64,000 nt of DNA from the NCBI RefSeq assembly GCF_004402045.1, contig NZ_SOMG01000003.1, positions 1 to 64,000 of the forward strand, written 5' to 3'. Positions 10,268-18,642 of the stretch are shown piece after piece. Source of the stretch: Lelliottia nimipressuralis (GTDB lineage: Bacteria > Pseudomonadota > Gammaproteobacteria > Enterobacterales > Enterobacteriaceae). The position numbers and the translations under genes were made by a program. Positions within the stretch are counted from its first letter, which is position 1. Each line of letters begins with the position of its first letter. Below the pieces are notes generated by a model. It worked only from the letters and a program-made list of their open reading frames with translations, was not told the DNA's origin and searched no databases.

Positions 10268-10990
10268 ATGGCGCGTAAAAAGAAAGAAGAGGCTCAACAA
10301 ACCCGGCAGCAGCTGATTGAGGCGGCAATCGAACAGTTTGCGACGCGTGGCGTAGCCAGCACGACGCTGACGGATATCGCAGATGCCGCCAGGGTTACGC
10401 GCGGTGCGATATACTGGCATTTCACCAGTAAATCTGAAATATTTAATGCCATCTGGGAACAGCAATTACCGCTTCGCGACATTATTCGCGACAGGCTTTC
10501 TCTTTCCGAAAGTGACGATCCGTTGTTAATGCTTCGTGAGCAATTTATTACTGCGCTGCAGTATATTGCGCATGAGCCCCGGCAATGTGCGCTTTTGCAA
10601 ATTCTGTATCATAAATGTGAATTTAGCAGTGATATGATTTCAGAATGTGAAATCAGAAAGCGTATCGGGTTCAATTATGAAACGCTACGTGGCGCGCTGG
10701 AGTCCTGTATTTCGCGGAAAATCATTTCTTCAAAGGTGAATGTTGATCTCACCTTGATCGTATTCCACGGTTTTTTTAGCGGAATAATTAAAAACTGGTT
10801 AATGAATAGCGACAGTTTTAATCTTTATCAGCAGGCTCCAGCCCTGGTCGATAGCATTCTGGCGACACTCCCTGTCATTCGCGTATCGCCTCGTGATGAT
10901 GATGGTTACAACTCCGCGCCAGGTAACATTTCCCCTCGGGCACAAAGTGCCTCTATGGTCTGCGCGCTAACCGGTTTACCTAACAGATAG
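10268..10990 (+). CDS. acrS: TetR-family regulator AcrS (EnvR)
   Basis: A 240-residue TetR-family repressor. The N-terminal helix-turn-helix is clear (residues about 10-57: TRQQLIEAAIEQFATRG, then TLTDIADAARVTRGAIYWHF). The C-terminal ligand domain has the AcrR/AcrS segment ALLQILYHKCEFSSDM. In E. coli AcrS represses acrAB and controls acrEF. The start is the ATG at 10268, giving MARKKKEEAQQTR as in the family; an in-frame TTG two codons earlier is less likely. E. coli AcrS has 220 residues. The extra C-terminal tail here is the part that overlaps antisense with the next gene (10906-10990). Confidence 0.92.
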   Translation: MARKKKEEAQQTRQQLIEAAIEQFATRGVASTTLTDIADAARVTRGAIYWHFTSKSEIFNAIWEQQLPLRDIIRDRLSLSESDDPLLMLREQFITALQYIAHEPRQCALLQILYHKCEFSSDMISECEIRKRIGFNYETLRGALESCISRKIISSKVNVDLTLIVFHGFFSGIIKNWLMNSDSFNLYQQAPALVDSILATLPVIRVSPRDDDGYNSAPGNISPRAQSASMVCALTGLPNR

Positions 10991-12987
10991 CCCTGAAGGG
11001 TGTTACAGCCAAGCTCGGTCAAAAAGGTTTGTTGAGCTTCAGTTTCCACACCCTCTGCCACGACTTTCAGATTAAGTGTTTTTGCGAGGGCCACGATCGC
11101 CGAAACAATGGTGGCATCCTCGCTCTCCCCGCTTAACTCTTTCACAAACGCCCTGTCAATTTTTAATTCACATGCCGGCAGGCGCTTGAGATACAGCAAA
11201 CTCGAATATCCGGTGCCAAAATCATCAATGGAGGCCTTGACGCCAGCATTCGTCAGCTCTGTCAGCACCCGTACACTTTCATCCGGGTTGCTCATTGCCG
11301 TGGTCTCTGTCACTTCCAGGATCAACATTTCCGGTGGCACATGGTGAAGTGCCAGGCAGTCGAGAACCGTTTTAACCAGCGAAGGTTGTTCGAACTGCAA
11401 TGTTGACAGGTTTACCGCCATTGACCAGCTTTGATGCCCCTGAAGATGCCATTCCCGCAGCTGGCGACAGGCTTCGTTCATCACCCAGTTGCCAATGGGG
11501 ATGATAAGCCCCGTTTTTTCCGCCAGCGGCAGGAAAAGATCCGGGGTCAGTAACCCCTGTTTAGGATGCTGCCAGCGCAATAGCGCCTCAAATCCAAGAA
11601 TAGGCCCAGCGGGTGCATGAAACTTTGGCTGGTATAGCAGGCGCAGCTCATTGCGATCGATCGCCATCCACAGATCGTTCATTAACTGGAGATGGGTCTG
11701 CGCCAGGGTGTTCATGGAAGGCTGGAAAAAGTGGTAACCGTTCCGGCCCATATGCTTCGTGTGGTACATCGCTGCATCGGCGTTAAACATCAGCTCGCGC
11801 TCGGTTTTGCCGTCGTGAGGATAAAGTGCGATACCAATACTGAGGGTCACCACCAGTTCATAGGGATCGAGATTGAACGGGCTATCGATTGCATGCACCA
11901 GCGAATTTGCCAGCGAGGCCGCATCGTCCGGACCTTCTCCCTCTGCCAGCAGAACAAACTCATCACCGCCGATACGAGCAAGGGTGAACTGGCCTTTCAG
12001 CAGAAGCAGCAAACGCTGCGTAACAGCGACCAGCAGTCTGTCACCGACATCATGTCCGTAGGCGTCATTGATGGCTTTAAAACCGTCGAGATCCATGAAC
12101 ATCAGGGCAAAATGGGTACCTTCACGATCGGCTTTGCTGATGGCCTGATCGAGTCTGTCTTCCAGCAAGATACGGTTCGGCAGACGCGTCAGCGTATCCT
12201 GCAGCGCCAGTTGAGCGAGTTCCCGGTTTGCTTCTGCAAGCGACGAGGCCAGAAGGGCGGTACGAGCCTGAAGACGGGCGTCCAGCATCGATACCAGCAG
12301 GGTGATCCCAAGAATAGAGAGCGCGACGACGCTGACCAGCACTGCCAGCCAGCTGCCGTTAATACCGTCATGATGAACCATTGTGGACATCGGAAACTGT
12401 GCGGCTTTCATCCCGGCGTAGTGCATACCGGCAATGGCAACTCCCATCGTGATGGCGGCACCCATGCGCATCAGCACGACCTGCGCGGCTTCGTGACGCA
12501 GGCGGAAGGTCAGCCATAATGCTGCGAGTGAAGCGGCAAGCGCAATCGCGACCGAAATGGCTACCCAGACCTTGTCCCAGATGATCCCGGGCATCACTTC
12601 CAGCGCCGCCATGCCGGTGTAATGCATGGCAACAATACCGCTGCCCATCACCAGCGCGCCGGGCAGCAGCCGGCGTAAGCGCAATTGCTCGCAGCTCACG
12701 AGCCATAGCGCAAACAATGACGCCCCCACGGCGATGACCATGGATAACACCGTCAGGGTGGCGTTGTAGCTCATGCTCATGGAGAGGTCCATCGCCAGCA
12801 TGCCGATAAAATGCATGGCCCATACGCCAATGCCCATTGCAATACCGCCGCCAGCTAGCCAGACGCGGGCAGCGACGCCCTGACTCCCGGCGACACGCGC
12901 AGCCATATTCAGCGCGGTATACGCCGCAAGGATGGCAACAACAAAGGAGAGGACTACAAGGATATGGTTGTATTGGCTAACCAGCAT
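10906..12987 (-). CDS. MHYT-GGDEF-EAL cyclic-di-GMP enzyme
   Basis: A 693-residue inner-membrane protein expected to make and/or degrade cyclic di-GMP. Residues 1-250 form a seven-helix MHYT sensor with three motif repeats (MHFIG, MHYTG, MHYAG), proposed in the family to bind metal and sense a gas. A canonical GGDEF motif (IGGDEF, about residue 342) indicates diguanylate cyclase. Its RxxD inhibitory site appears absent (KGQF). The EAL domain keeps EALLRW, EVTET, DDFGTGYSSL, KIDRAF and EGVETEAQ, so phosphodiesterase activity is likely. P. aeruginosa MucR has this architecture. I know of no counterpart at this locus in E. coli K-12. It is convergent with acrS, and the coding ends overlap by 85 bp. 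Confidence 0.92.
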   Translation of the reverse strand: MLVSQYNHILVVLSFVVAILAAYTALNMAARVAGSQGVAARVWLAGGGIAMGIGVWAMHFIGMLAMDLSMSMSYNATLTVLSMVIAVGASLFALWLVSCEQLRLRRLLPGALVMGSGIVAMHYTGMAALEVMPGIIWDKVWVAISVAIALAASLAALWLTFRLRHEAAQVVLMRMGAAITMGVAIAGMHYAGMKAAQFPMSTMVHHDGINGSWLAVLVSVVALSILGITLLVSMLDARLQARTALLASSLAEANRELAQLALQDTLTRLPNRILLEDRLDQAISKADREGTHFALMFMDLDGFKAINDAYGHDVGDRLLVAVTQRLLLLLKGQFTLARIGGDEFVLLAEGEGPDDAASLANSLVHAIDSPFNLDPYELVVTLSIGIALYPHDGKTERELMFNADAAMYHTKHMGRNGYHFFQPSMNTLAQTHLQLMNDLWMAIDRNELRLLYQPKFHAPAGPILGFEALLRWQHPKQGLLTPDLFLPLAEKTGLIIPIGNWVMNEACRQLREWHLQGHQSWSMAVNLSTLQFEQPSLVKTVLDCLALHHVPPEMLILEVTETTAMSNPDESVRVLTELTNAGVKASIDDFGTGYSSLLYLKRLPACELKIDRAFVKELSGESEDATIVSAIVALAKTLNLKVVAEGVETEAQQTFLTELGCNTLQGYLLGKPVSAQTIEALCARGEMLPGAEL

Positions 12988-13068
12988 GGTCGGTTCTACT
13001 CGAGTGTGAGGTTACGCTAGAGCGGTTGAGAAGGGCGAGACATTATCACCGTAAGGTAACGGCTCAAA

Positions 13069-13082
13069 GGGATTTAAATCCC
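13069..13082. other. 14-bp perfect palindrome
   Basis: GGGATTTAAATCCC lies between yhdU and the MHYT gene, upstream of the latter. It is followed by CGTTTTTAG on the plus strand. It might be a regulator site or a small hairpin; no protein can be assigned. Confidence 0.4.
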
Positions 13083-13126
13083 CGTTTTTAGTGGGTAATA
13101 AGAGGACGGTTTGCGCGATCGGGCGG

Positions 13127-13291
13127 TTAGTCGAGCTCTGAGCAGTTCACTAATTTCAGCGGATTCACGGAGTTCATATTGCGACACTTATCGGTTTCGG
13201 TGCTCATCAGTTCAATCCACTGCATCAGGAGTGCATCGAAGATAAGAACGGAGATTGCAAAGACAACCAGCCACCAGTATTTACGAATCAT
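13127..13291 (-). CDS. yhdU: small membrane protein YhdU
   Basis: A 54-residue protein with one N-terminal membrane helix (YWWLVVFAISVLIFDALLMQ) and a short polar tail with two Cys residues (DKCRNMNSVNPLKLVNCSEL). It matches E. coli YhdU (59 residues) over its length but ends five residues earlier. The start is the ATG giving MIRKYWW. The same frame is open further upstream, but that extension does not resemble the family. Function is unknown. It lies just downstream of fis, beyond the fis terminator. Confidence 0.85.
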   Translation of the reverse strand: MIRKYWWLVVFAISVLIFDALLMQWIELMSTETDKCRNMNSVNPLKLVNCSELD

Positions 13292-13410
13292 TGTGTCATT
13301 CCGCGAGAAGAGCGCCAGTAGAGTGGGGGAAAATATACACGAAAAGACGCGCTTTAAAAGTGGGATAAGCGAAGGTTTACACAGCGTTGACGGAGAGGGG
13401 GAAAGGAAAT

Positions 13411-13447
13411 AAAAAAGGCGCTTCCCCATGCCGAGTAGCGCCTTTTT
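13411..13447 (-). terminator. dusB-fis terminator
   Basis: AAAAAAGGCGCT pairs with AGCGCCTTTTT around a short loop, 24 bases past the fis stop. A- and T-runs flank it on both sides, so it could work in both directions. Confidence 0.88.
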
Positions 13448-13471
13448 AAACAAGCATTTCGCTAACCGAAA

Positions 13472-13768
13472 TTAGTTCATGCCGTATTTCTTCAGTTTCT
13501 TACGCAGAGTACCACGGTTGATACCCATCATCAGCGCAGCGCGGGTTTGGTTACCGCGGGTGTATTGCATCACCATGTCCAACAGTGGCTGTTCAACTTC
13601 AGCCAGTACCAGCTCATACAGGTCATTAACATCCTGACCATTCAGTTGAGCAAAATAGTTCTTCAGTGCCTGTTTAACCGAGTCACGCAGGGGCTTTTGA
13701 GTTACCTGATCCTGAGAGTTTACGGTAGATACGGTCAGTACGTCAGAATTTACGCGTTGTTCGAACAT
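13472..13768 (-). CDS. fis: DNA-binding protein Fis
   Basis: A 98-residue nucleoid-associated protein that bends DNA, activates rRNA promoters and assists site-specific recombination. The N-terminal beta-hairpin arm and helices A/B are followed by the C-terminal helix-turn-helix ([20 protein letters not shown]). Length and, as far as I can judge, sequence equal E. coli Fis, reflecting its extreme conservation. It is the second gene of dusB-fis, 23 bp after dusB, and is transcribed from the growth-rate-controlled promoter upstream of dusB. Confidence 0.98.
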
Positions 13769-13791
13769 AGTTCTGTCAGCTCTTTATTTCA

Positions 13792-14757
13792 TTACGCAAG
13801 ATTTTCGAAGTATGCCTCCAACGCCTCCAGCTGTACGCTGGCATCCTCTATGGCGTTGAATGTGCGCCGAAACTGGTCATCTGGAGCATGCTCCTGGAGA
13901 TACCAGGAGACGTGTTTACGCGCAATTCGGTACCCTTTTGCCTGACCATAAAAGTCATGCAATTCCCGAACATGCGAGCAAAGCAAACGCTTAACCTCTG
14001 CCAGTGGCAGCGGGGCAAGCAGCTCCCCAGTGTCCAGATAATGCTGGATTTCCCGGAAGATCCAGGGTCTTCCCTGAGCGGCACGTCCTATCATCAGAGC
14101 ATCAGCTCCCGTATAGTCGAGTACAGCTCTGGCTTTAAGCGGGTCAGTTATGTCGCCATTCGCGATAATCGGAATGGAAACTTTCTGCTTAACTGCCCGA
14201 ATGCTGTCGTATTCAGCTTCACCGTTGAACAAACAGGCGCGAGTGCGTCCATGAATGGTCAGGGCCTGAATGCCACAATCTTCGGCCAGTTGGGCAATTT
14301 CTACACAGTTACGGTGTTCCGGCGACCAACCCGTGCGAATCTTCAACGTAACAGGAACGTCCACTGCGCTGACAACCGCCGTCAGGATAGACTTCACCTG
14401 GTCGGGGTATTGCAGAAGGGCTGAACCTGCAAGCTTGCGATTCACCTTTTTGGCCGGGCACCCCATATTGATATCAATAATCTGGGCACCACTTTCCACG
14501 TTAATTCGCGCGGCATCTGCCATCTCTTCAGGCACGCTTCCGGCAATTTGCACGGTGCGAATACCTGGTTCATCAACGTGCACCATCCGAAGGCGGGATT
14601 TATCGCTTTCCCATACCTGCGGGTTAGACGACATCATCTCGGATACGGTTAAACCGGCTCCCATCTCATAACACAGCGTCCTGAACGGCCGGTCTGTAAT
14701 ACCTGCCATTGGGGCTGCGATCAGGCGATTTCTAAGCTGGTGGTGTCCGATGCGCAT
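13792..14757 (-). CDS. dusB: tRNA-dihydrouridine synthase B
   Basis: A 321-residue flavoprotein that reduces uridine to dihydrouridine at position 17 of tRNA D-loops. The FMN TIM-barrel shows [13 protein letters not shown] at the N-terminus, the active-site segment [11 protein letters not shown] with the catalytic Cys, and KIRTGW and IANGDI further on. The C-terminal helical tRNA-binding domain contains ARKHVSWYL. It is the first gene of the dusB-fis operon, so its translation depends on the fis promoter. Length equals E. coli DusB (321). Confidence 0.96.
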   Translation of the reverse strand: MRIGHHQLRNRLIAAPMAGITDRPFRTLCYEMGAGLTVSEMMSSNPQVWESDKSRLRMVHVDEPGIRTVQIAGSVPEEMADAARINVESGAQIIDINMGCPAKKVNRKLAGSALLQYPDQVKSILTAVVSAVDVPVTLKIRTGWSPEHRNCVEIAQLAEDCGIQALTIHGRTRACLFNGEAEYDSIRAVKQKVSIPIIANGDITDPLKARAVLDYTGADALMIGRAAQGRPWIFREIQHYLDTGELLAPLPLAEVKRLLCSHVRELHDFYGQAKGYRIARKHVSWYLQEHAPDDQFRRTFNAIEDASVQLEALEAYFENLA

Positions 14758-14796
14758 GAGTTAAGAAATGACCATACTGTGACTGCAAGGCGGCGT

Positions 14797-14825
14797 ATAT
14801 TACGCATTTTTTGCACGAGATGAAA
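14797..14825 (-). promoter_or_regulatory. dusB-fis promoter with stringent-type discriminator
   Basis: On the minus strand, TTTCAT (-35, 14820-14825) and TAATAT (-10, 14797-14802) are 17 bp apart. A GC-rich discriminator (ACGCCGCC) follows, which is characteristic of promoters inhibited by ppGpp/DksA. The arrangement closely resembles the known E. coli fis promoter. The leader to dusB is about 35 nt. Confidence 0.85.
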
Positions 14826-14990
14826 GGCCAAACTTTGAACAATCCACTGTTGTAGATCAAGGAATCGCCGCGCAATCTTTCCGTTCAAAATTATTCATTA
14901 TTTAAATCATTATGTTATGCGCAAATGGTTATTTTATGGACGCTTACAATTTCCCGTAACTTCTCATCATTTCTGAATAAATGCATCACT

Positions 14991-15035
14991 GAAGCGGGAT
15001 AATCTGCTGTTTTTAGCAGCAGATTATCCCGCTTC
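14991..15035. repeat. perfect 19-bp inverted repeat hairpin
   Basis: GAAGCGGGATAATCTGCTG (14991-15009) is followed by a 7-base loop TTTTTAG and its exact complement (15017-15035). There is no proper T-run on either strand, although a short CTTCTTT lies at the right end. It sits in the 330-bp gap between dusB and the carbonic anhydrase, about 53 bp past the latter's stop. It may protect or end that transcript, but it is longer and more perfect than most terminators here. The rest of the gap (14826-14990) is AT-rich Fis-type upstream DNA with no gene. Confidence 0.8.
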
Positions 15036-15087
15036 TTTGCGATCTGCGTCGCATTTTAGAAGATGATCGTCATGCGAAAAATGCGCC

Positions 15088-15828
15088 TTATTCGACCACA
15101 ACACGCCCATGCAGCGACTGTACCGGACGGTTATTATCGTGGTGCATGGTATGGGTGAATTTATCGAGCTGTTCCGCAGAAACCGTCATGGGGTGCTTGA
15201 GCACAATCCAGGTGACGCCTTCTGAGCACGGTGGGGTGGTCAGTGAACCGCTAAAGCGCCAGTACGTTTTATCTTTCGGCAGCAGTTTGTTCAGGTTGAG
15301 ATCCGGTTTGATGGAAACGTTCTGCTCGGCCAGTTGAGGCATAACGCTCCACAGTTTTTCAAGCTCCGGGTTGGCGGTCCCTTTATCGAACATGACCGCA
15401 ACCACCGTCAGTTCTCCACCGTCATTTTTATGCACCAGGTGCATTTCCATCGCATATTTCTTACCGTGAACGGTGTTTTCGCTTGGCGCGTGGAAATGGA
15501 ACTGTTGTAACGCCCAGGTTTGCTTATCCAGAGTAAGGGTGTCGCGGGTGTCAGTCGGTTCACTTGCCTGAATGGTATGGCCGTTATTTGTCAGCGTCAC
15601 GGGGCCATCAATGTAGTGCGTTTGTAGCGGTGAGAGGTGTGCGTCAACGGTCGAATCAATGTTAATGGGAGACTGGTTCATTCCGTTTTGACAGGTCTTG
15701 TATGCTTCGTCCAGTTCACCCCAGTGTTCCGGTGAACCCTTTCCTTCGTAGCCCCAGTGTGATGCGAATGCTGAAGCCGAGATCATGCTCAGCGCCATTA
15801 GCGCTGCCTTGCCTGTAATGTATTTCAT
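15088..15828 (-). CDS. cah: periplasmic alpha-carbonic anhydrase
   Basis: An approximately 246-residue zinc enzyme of the alpha class that interconverts CO2 and bicarbonate in the periplasm. A signal peptide (MKYITGKAALMALSMISASA) precedes SHWGYEGKGSPEHWGEL. Zinc ligands are visible in QFHFHAPSEN (two His) and MEMHLVHKN (third His), with LTTPPCSEGV near the C-terminus. The ATG at 15828 has GGAAG six bases upstream; another ATG lies one codon earlier, and longer in-frame starts would add a non-signal extension. E. coli K-12 lacks this enzyme at this place. The name cah is used for such genes in related bacteria. Confidence 0.88.
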   Translation of the reverse strand: MKYITGKAALMALSMISASAFASHWGYEGKGSPEHWGELDEAYKTCQNGMNQSPINIDSTVDAHLSPLQTHYIDGPVTLTNNGHTIQASEPTDTRDTLTLDKQTWALQQFHFHAPSENTVHGKKYAMEMHLVHKNDGGELTVVAVMFDKGTANPELEKLWSVMPQLAEQNVSIKPDLNLNKLLPKDKTYWRFSGSLTTPPCSEGVTWIVLKHPMTVSAEQLDKFTHTMHHDNNRPVQSLHGRVVVE

Positions 15829-15929
15829 CATATTCTTCCGGTGAATTTTTGTAATACAAATCAACGTGATTTGTAGGGTTATTTTACCGAAGAATGACTG
15901 GGGGAGAGAGGATTATCAGTGGTGAGAAG

Positions 15930-15951
15930 GGCGTGGTCAGATGACCACGCC
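15930..15951 (-). terminator. hairpin after prmA
   Basis: GGCGTGGTCA and TGACCACGCC form a perfect 10-bp stem with a two-base loop, six bases past the prmA stop. No T-run follows on the minus strand, so termination would be weak or Rho-assisted. Confidence 0.5.
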
Positions 15952-15957
15952 AATTGC

Positions 15958-16839
15958 TTATTTTTTACGGCCGGTGATACGGCACCACTCTTCTTTTTCC
16001 ACCACCGGGTCGAGAGCAAAGAGATCGGCGTAGGCCTCACACACGCTGTCAGCCTGGCTTGCCAGAATGCCGGAAAGCCCCAGCAAACCGCCCTCAACGG
16101 GCAGCACGCTGATTAGCGGGGCAAGCTCACGTAGCGGGCCCGCCAGAATGTTTGCGACCACCACATCGGCTTTCATGGCTTCTGGCTGCGCATCCGGCAG
16201 ATACAGCTCCAGACGATCGGAGACGCCGTTGCGTTCTGCATTATCGCGGCTGGCCTGAATCGCCTGCGGATCGATATCGATCCCGATGGCTTTTGCCGCA
16301 CCCAGCTTCAGGGCGGCAATTGCGAGGATCCCGGATCCACAGCCGAAGTCGATCACCGTCTTACCGTCAAGATCCAGACCATCCAGCCACTGCAGGCACA
16401 GGGACGTCGTTGGATGGGTGCCGGTACCAAACGCCAGACCCGGATCGAGCATCACGTTGACCGCGTTTTCATCGGGAACATCGCGCCAGCTTGGGCAGAT
16501 CCACAGACGTTTGCCGAACTGCATTGGGTGGAAGTTATCCATCCACTCGCGTTCCCAATCTTTGTCTTCCAGCTGTTCGATTTTGTGCGCAAAACCCGCG
16601 CCCAGCAGAGGATGGTTTTCCAGAATCGCGACGACTTCTTTCATGTCGGTTTCGGCATCAAACAGGCCAATAACGTCGGTATCACCCCACAGGCGGGTTT
16701 CCCCCGGCAGTGGCTCAAAGACCGGCGTGTCATGCGTGTCCTGGAAGGTGATCGAGACCGAGCCGGCCTCCATCAGCGCATCGCTCAGCTCTTCGGCGTT
16801 AGCGCCGGTTGTGTTCAGTTTTAGTTGGATCCACGGCAT
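15958..16839 (-). CDS. prmA: ribosomal protein L11 methyltransferase
   Basis: A 293-residue SAM-dependent enzyme that trimethylates ribosomal protein L11. The N-terminal L11-recognition domain ([19 protein letters not shown]) is followed by the Rossmann methyltransferase fold. SAM motifs include [46 protein letters not shown] and [10 protein letters not shown]. Length equals E. coli PrmA (293). It lies 11 bp downstream of panF, an arrangement kept in E. coli, so the two are probably co-transcribed. Confidence 0.96.
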   Translation of the reverse strand: MPWIQLKLNTTGANAEELSDALMEAGSVSITFQDTHDTPVFEPLPGETRLWGDTDVIGLFDAETDMKEVVAILENHPLLGAGFAHKIEQLEDKDWEREWMDNFHPMQFGKRLWICPSWRDVPDENAVNVMLDPGLAFGTGTHPTTSLCLQWLDGLDLDGKTVIDFGCGSGILAIAALKLGAAKAIGIDIDPQAIQASRDNAERNGVSDRLELYLPDAQPEAMKADVVVANILAGPLRELAPLISVLPVEGGLLGLSGILASQADSVCEAYADLFALDPVVEKEEWCRITGRKK

Positions 16840-16850
16840 GGCAAAACTCT

Positions 16851-18302
16851 TTATTTATCAGTAGAAATCATAGCGGGTTGTGGGACGGGATGACCGAAAC
16901 GGTTCCCCACCACAAACGCCAGTAAACTTAGCAGTAACGAAGGCACAATCGGATGGAAGCCCAGGTACTGAATTTTAAAGGTTGCGAGAACGGCATACAG
17001 CACACCGCCGACAATCATGCCGCTTAGCGCGCCTGCAGCGTTCGCACGTTCCCAGTAGAGCCCTAACACCAGCGGCCACAGGAAAACGGCTTCAAGGCCG
17101 CCAAACGCAAGCAGATTCAGCCAGATGATCATCTCCGGCGGACGCCAGGCGGCTAACATCATCAGAATGCCGAGCACCAGCGTGGTCCAGGTCGAGATGC
17201 GTTTCAGCTTTTGCTCATTATGCATTTTAGCCGGACGCGCGCTGAGCCACAGATCTTTGATGATGGTGGCAGAAGCCTGCAGCAGATGCGCGTTAACGTT
17301 GGACATGATTGCCGCCATCGGTGCAGCAAGGAACAATCCTGCTGCCCACGGTGGGAGAACCTGCACCATCAGCGTTGGAATGACCTGATCCGGCACGGTC
17401 AGATGGGGTAATACGGCCCGCCCCAGCGCACCCGCCAGATGCATGCCCAGCATCAGCAGCGCGACAACGACAGTACCAATCACAATCCCCCGGTGAACGG
17501 CTTTACTGTCTTTATAGGAGATACAGCGCACGGCGGTGTGCGGCAGACCGATCACGCCAAAGCAAACCAGCACCCAGAAGGAGGTCATAAACGCCGGCGT
17601 CAGAATATCATCAGCACCGTGGGGGCTGACCAGTTTAGGATCGATCTGTTCCAGCGTTTGCACCGCATTGTGCAATCCACCCGCCGCATAGATGACACCA
17701 ACCAGCAGCACAAGGGTGCCTATCAGCATCACCATGCCCTGCATGGTGTCGTTCAGCACGCTGGCGCGGAAACCGCCAAACGCGGTGTACAGCGCAATCG
17801 TGATCCCGAAGATGAGCAGCCCGGTCTCGTACTTGATACCCGCCGCCGTTTCCAGCAAGCGCGCGCCGCCAATAAACTGAACGGCAATAGCGCCGACGAA
17901 GGCGACAATCAGGCTGATACTGGCAATCCAGACCACTGCTCGACTCTGATAGCGCGCCTGCAGCATGTCGTTAAGCGTAATAGCGTTATAGCGACGGGCG
18001 AGAATGGCAAATTTTTTGCCCAGAATGCCCAGCGACAGCCAGATGGTGGGCACCTGGATCATGGCCAGCAATACCCAGCCGAGCCCATATTTGTATGCGG
18101 CTCCCGGCCCGCCGATGAACGAACTGGCGCTCACGTAAGTGGCAGTCAGCGTCATCGCCAGCACAAACCCGCCCATCGAACGGCTGCCGAGGAAATATTC
18201 GCTCAGAAACGAACCGGTGCTGCGTTTTCGCATGGCATAGAAAGAGAGGCCAAACACCACGATCAAATAGACAACCAGCACGGTGATGATTTCAGTTTGC
18301 AT
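16851..18302 (-). CDS. panF: sodium/pantothenate symporter PanF
   Basis: A 483-residue sodium:solute symporter (SSS family) that imports pantothenate, the precursor of coenzyme A. About 13 membrane spans are visible, with family segments [19 protein letters not shown] and [13 protein letters not shown] near the N-terminus and [17 protein letters not shown] in the middle. The ATG at 18302 has GGAGG six bases upstream and gives the E. coli length. Its first 11 bases overlap the end of yhdT, indicating translational coupling. Confidence 0.95.
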   Translation of the reverse strand: MQTEIITVLVVYLIVVFGLSFYAMRKRSTGSFLSEYFLGSRSMGGFVLAMTLTATYVSASSFIGGPGAAYKYGLGWVLLAMIQVPTIWLSLGILGKKFAILARRYNAITLNDMLQARYQSRAVVWIASISLIVAFVGAIAVQFIGGARLLETAAGIKYETGLLIFGITIALYTAFGGFRASVLNDTMQGMVMLIGTLVLLVGVIYAAGGLHNAVQTLEQIDPKLVSPHGADDILTPAFMTSFWVLVCFGVIGLPHTAVRCISYKDSKAVHRGIVIGTVVVALLMLGMHLAGALGRAVLPHLTVPDQVIPTLMVQVLPPWAAGLFLAAPMAAIMSNVNAHLLQASATIIKDLWLSARPAKMHNEQKLKRISTWTTLVLGILMMLAAWRPPEMIIWLNLLAFGGLEAVFLWPLVLGLYWERANAAGALSGMIVGGVLYAVLATFKIQYLGFHPIVPSLLLSLLAFVVGNRFGHPVPQPAMISTDK

Positions 18303-18534
18303 CACTATCCTCCAGCGGGAAATCGCGGAAGATAAAGCGCACCATCAGCCAGCTGAGCAGAATGAAAATCAGCGGTACCAGCAGACAGGCCATTTCAAAC
18401 CAGTGAGGCAGGCCAGTTATACCGATAGCGGAATCAGGTAAGTAAGCAGTTACTAACCACGCTGCGAGATAGAGAAGGGTCAGCCACAGCGCCCAGCGCG
18501 CTTCTTTATGGGCCTGAACAAAACGCTTGTCCAT
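18292..18534 (-). CDS. yhdT: small membrane protein YhdT (DUF997)
   Basis: An 80-residue inner-membrane protein with two hydrophobic helices (ALWLTLLYLAAWLVTAYL and CLLVPLIFILLSWLMVRFIF). It matches E. coli YhdT in length and position. It is coupled to panF by an 11-bp overlap, and in many bacteria DUF997 genes lie beside sodium symporter genes. This suggests a small accessory subunit, but no function has been shown. Confidence 0.9.
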   Translation of the reverse strand: MDKRFVQAHKEARWALWLTLLYLAAWLVTAYLPDSAIGITGLPHWFEMACLLVPLIFILLSWLMVRFIFRDFPLEDSDAN

Positions 18535-18600
18535 TGTTTATCCCTTGTGGATGAAGAAAGCGGGGATTGTACATGATGGGGCTTTCCTGGCCCCAGAAAT

Positions 18601-18627
18601 AAAAAAGGCCGGATAATCCGGCCTTTT
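18601..18627 (-). terminator. accBC terminator
   Basis: A perfect 11-bp stem AAAAGGCCGGA/TCCGGCCTTTT with loop TAA lies 15 bases past the accC stop. An A-run on the plus strand gives T residues in the transcript. Confidence 0.9.
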
Positions 18628-18642
18628 AGCAAAGATGCTGTA

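Noticed and set aside
11692-12519. 275-codon open frame antisense to the MHYT-GGDEF-EAL gene
   Set aside because: The minus-strand gene has complete domain motifs; the opposite frame has none.
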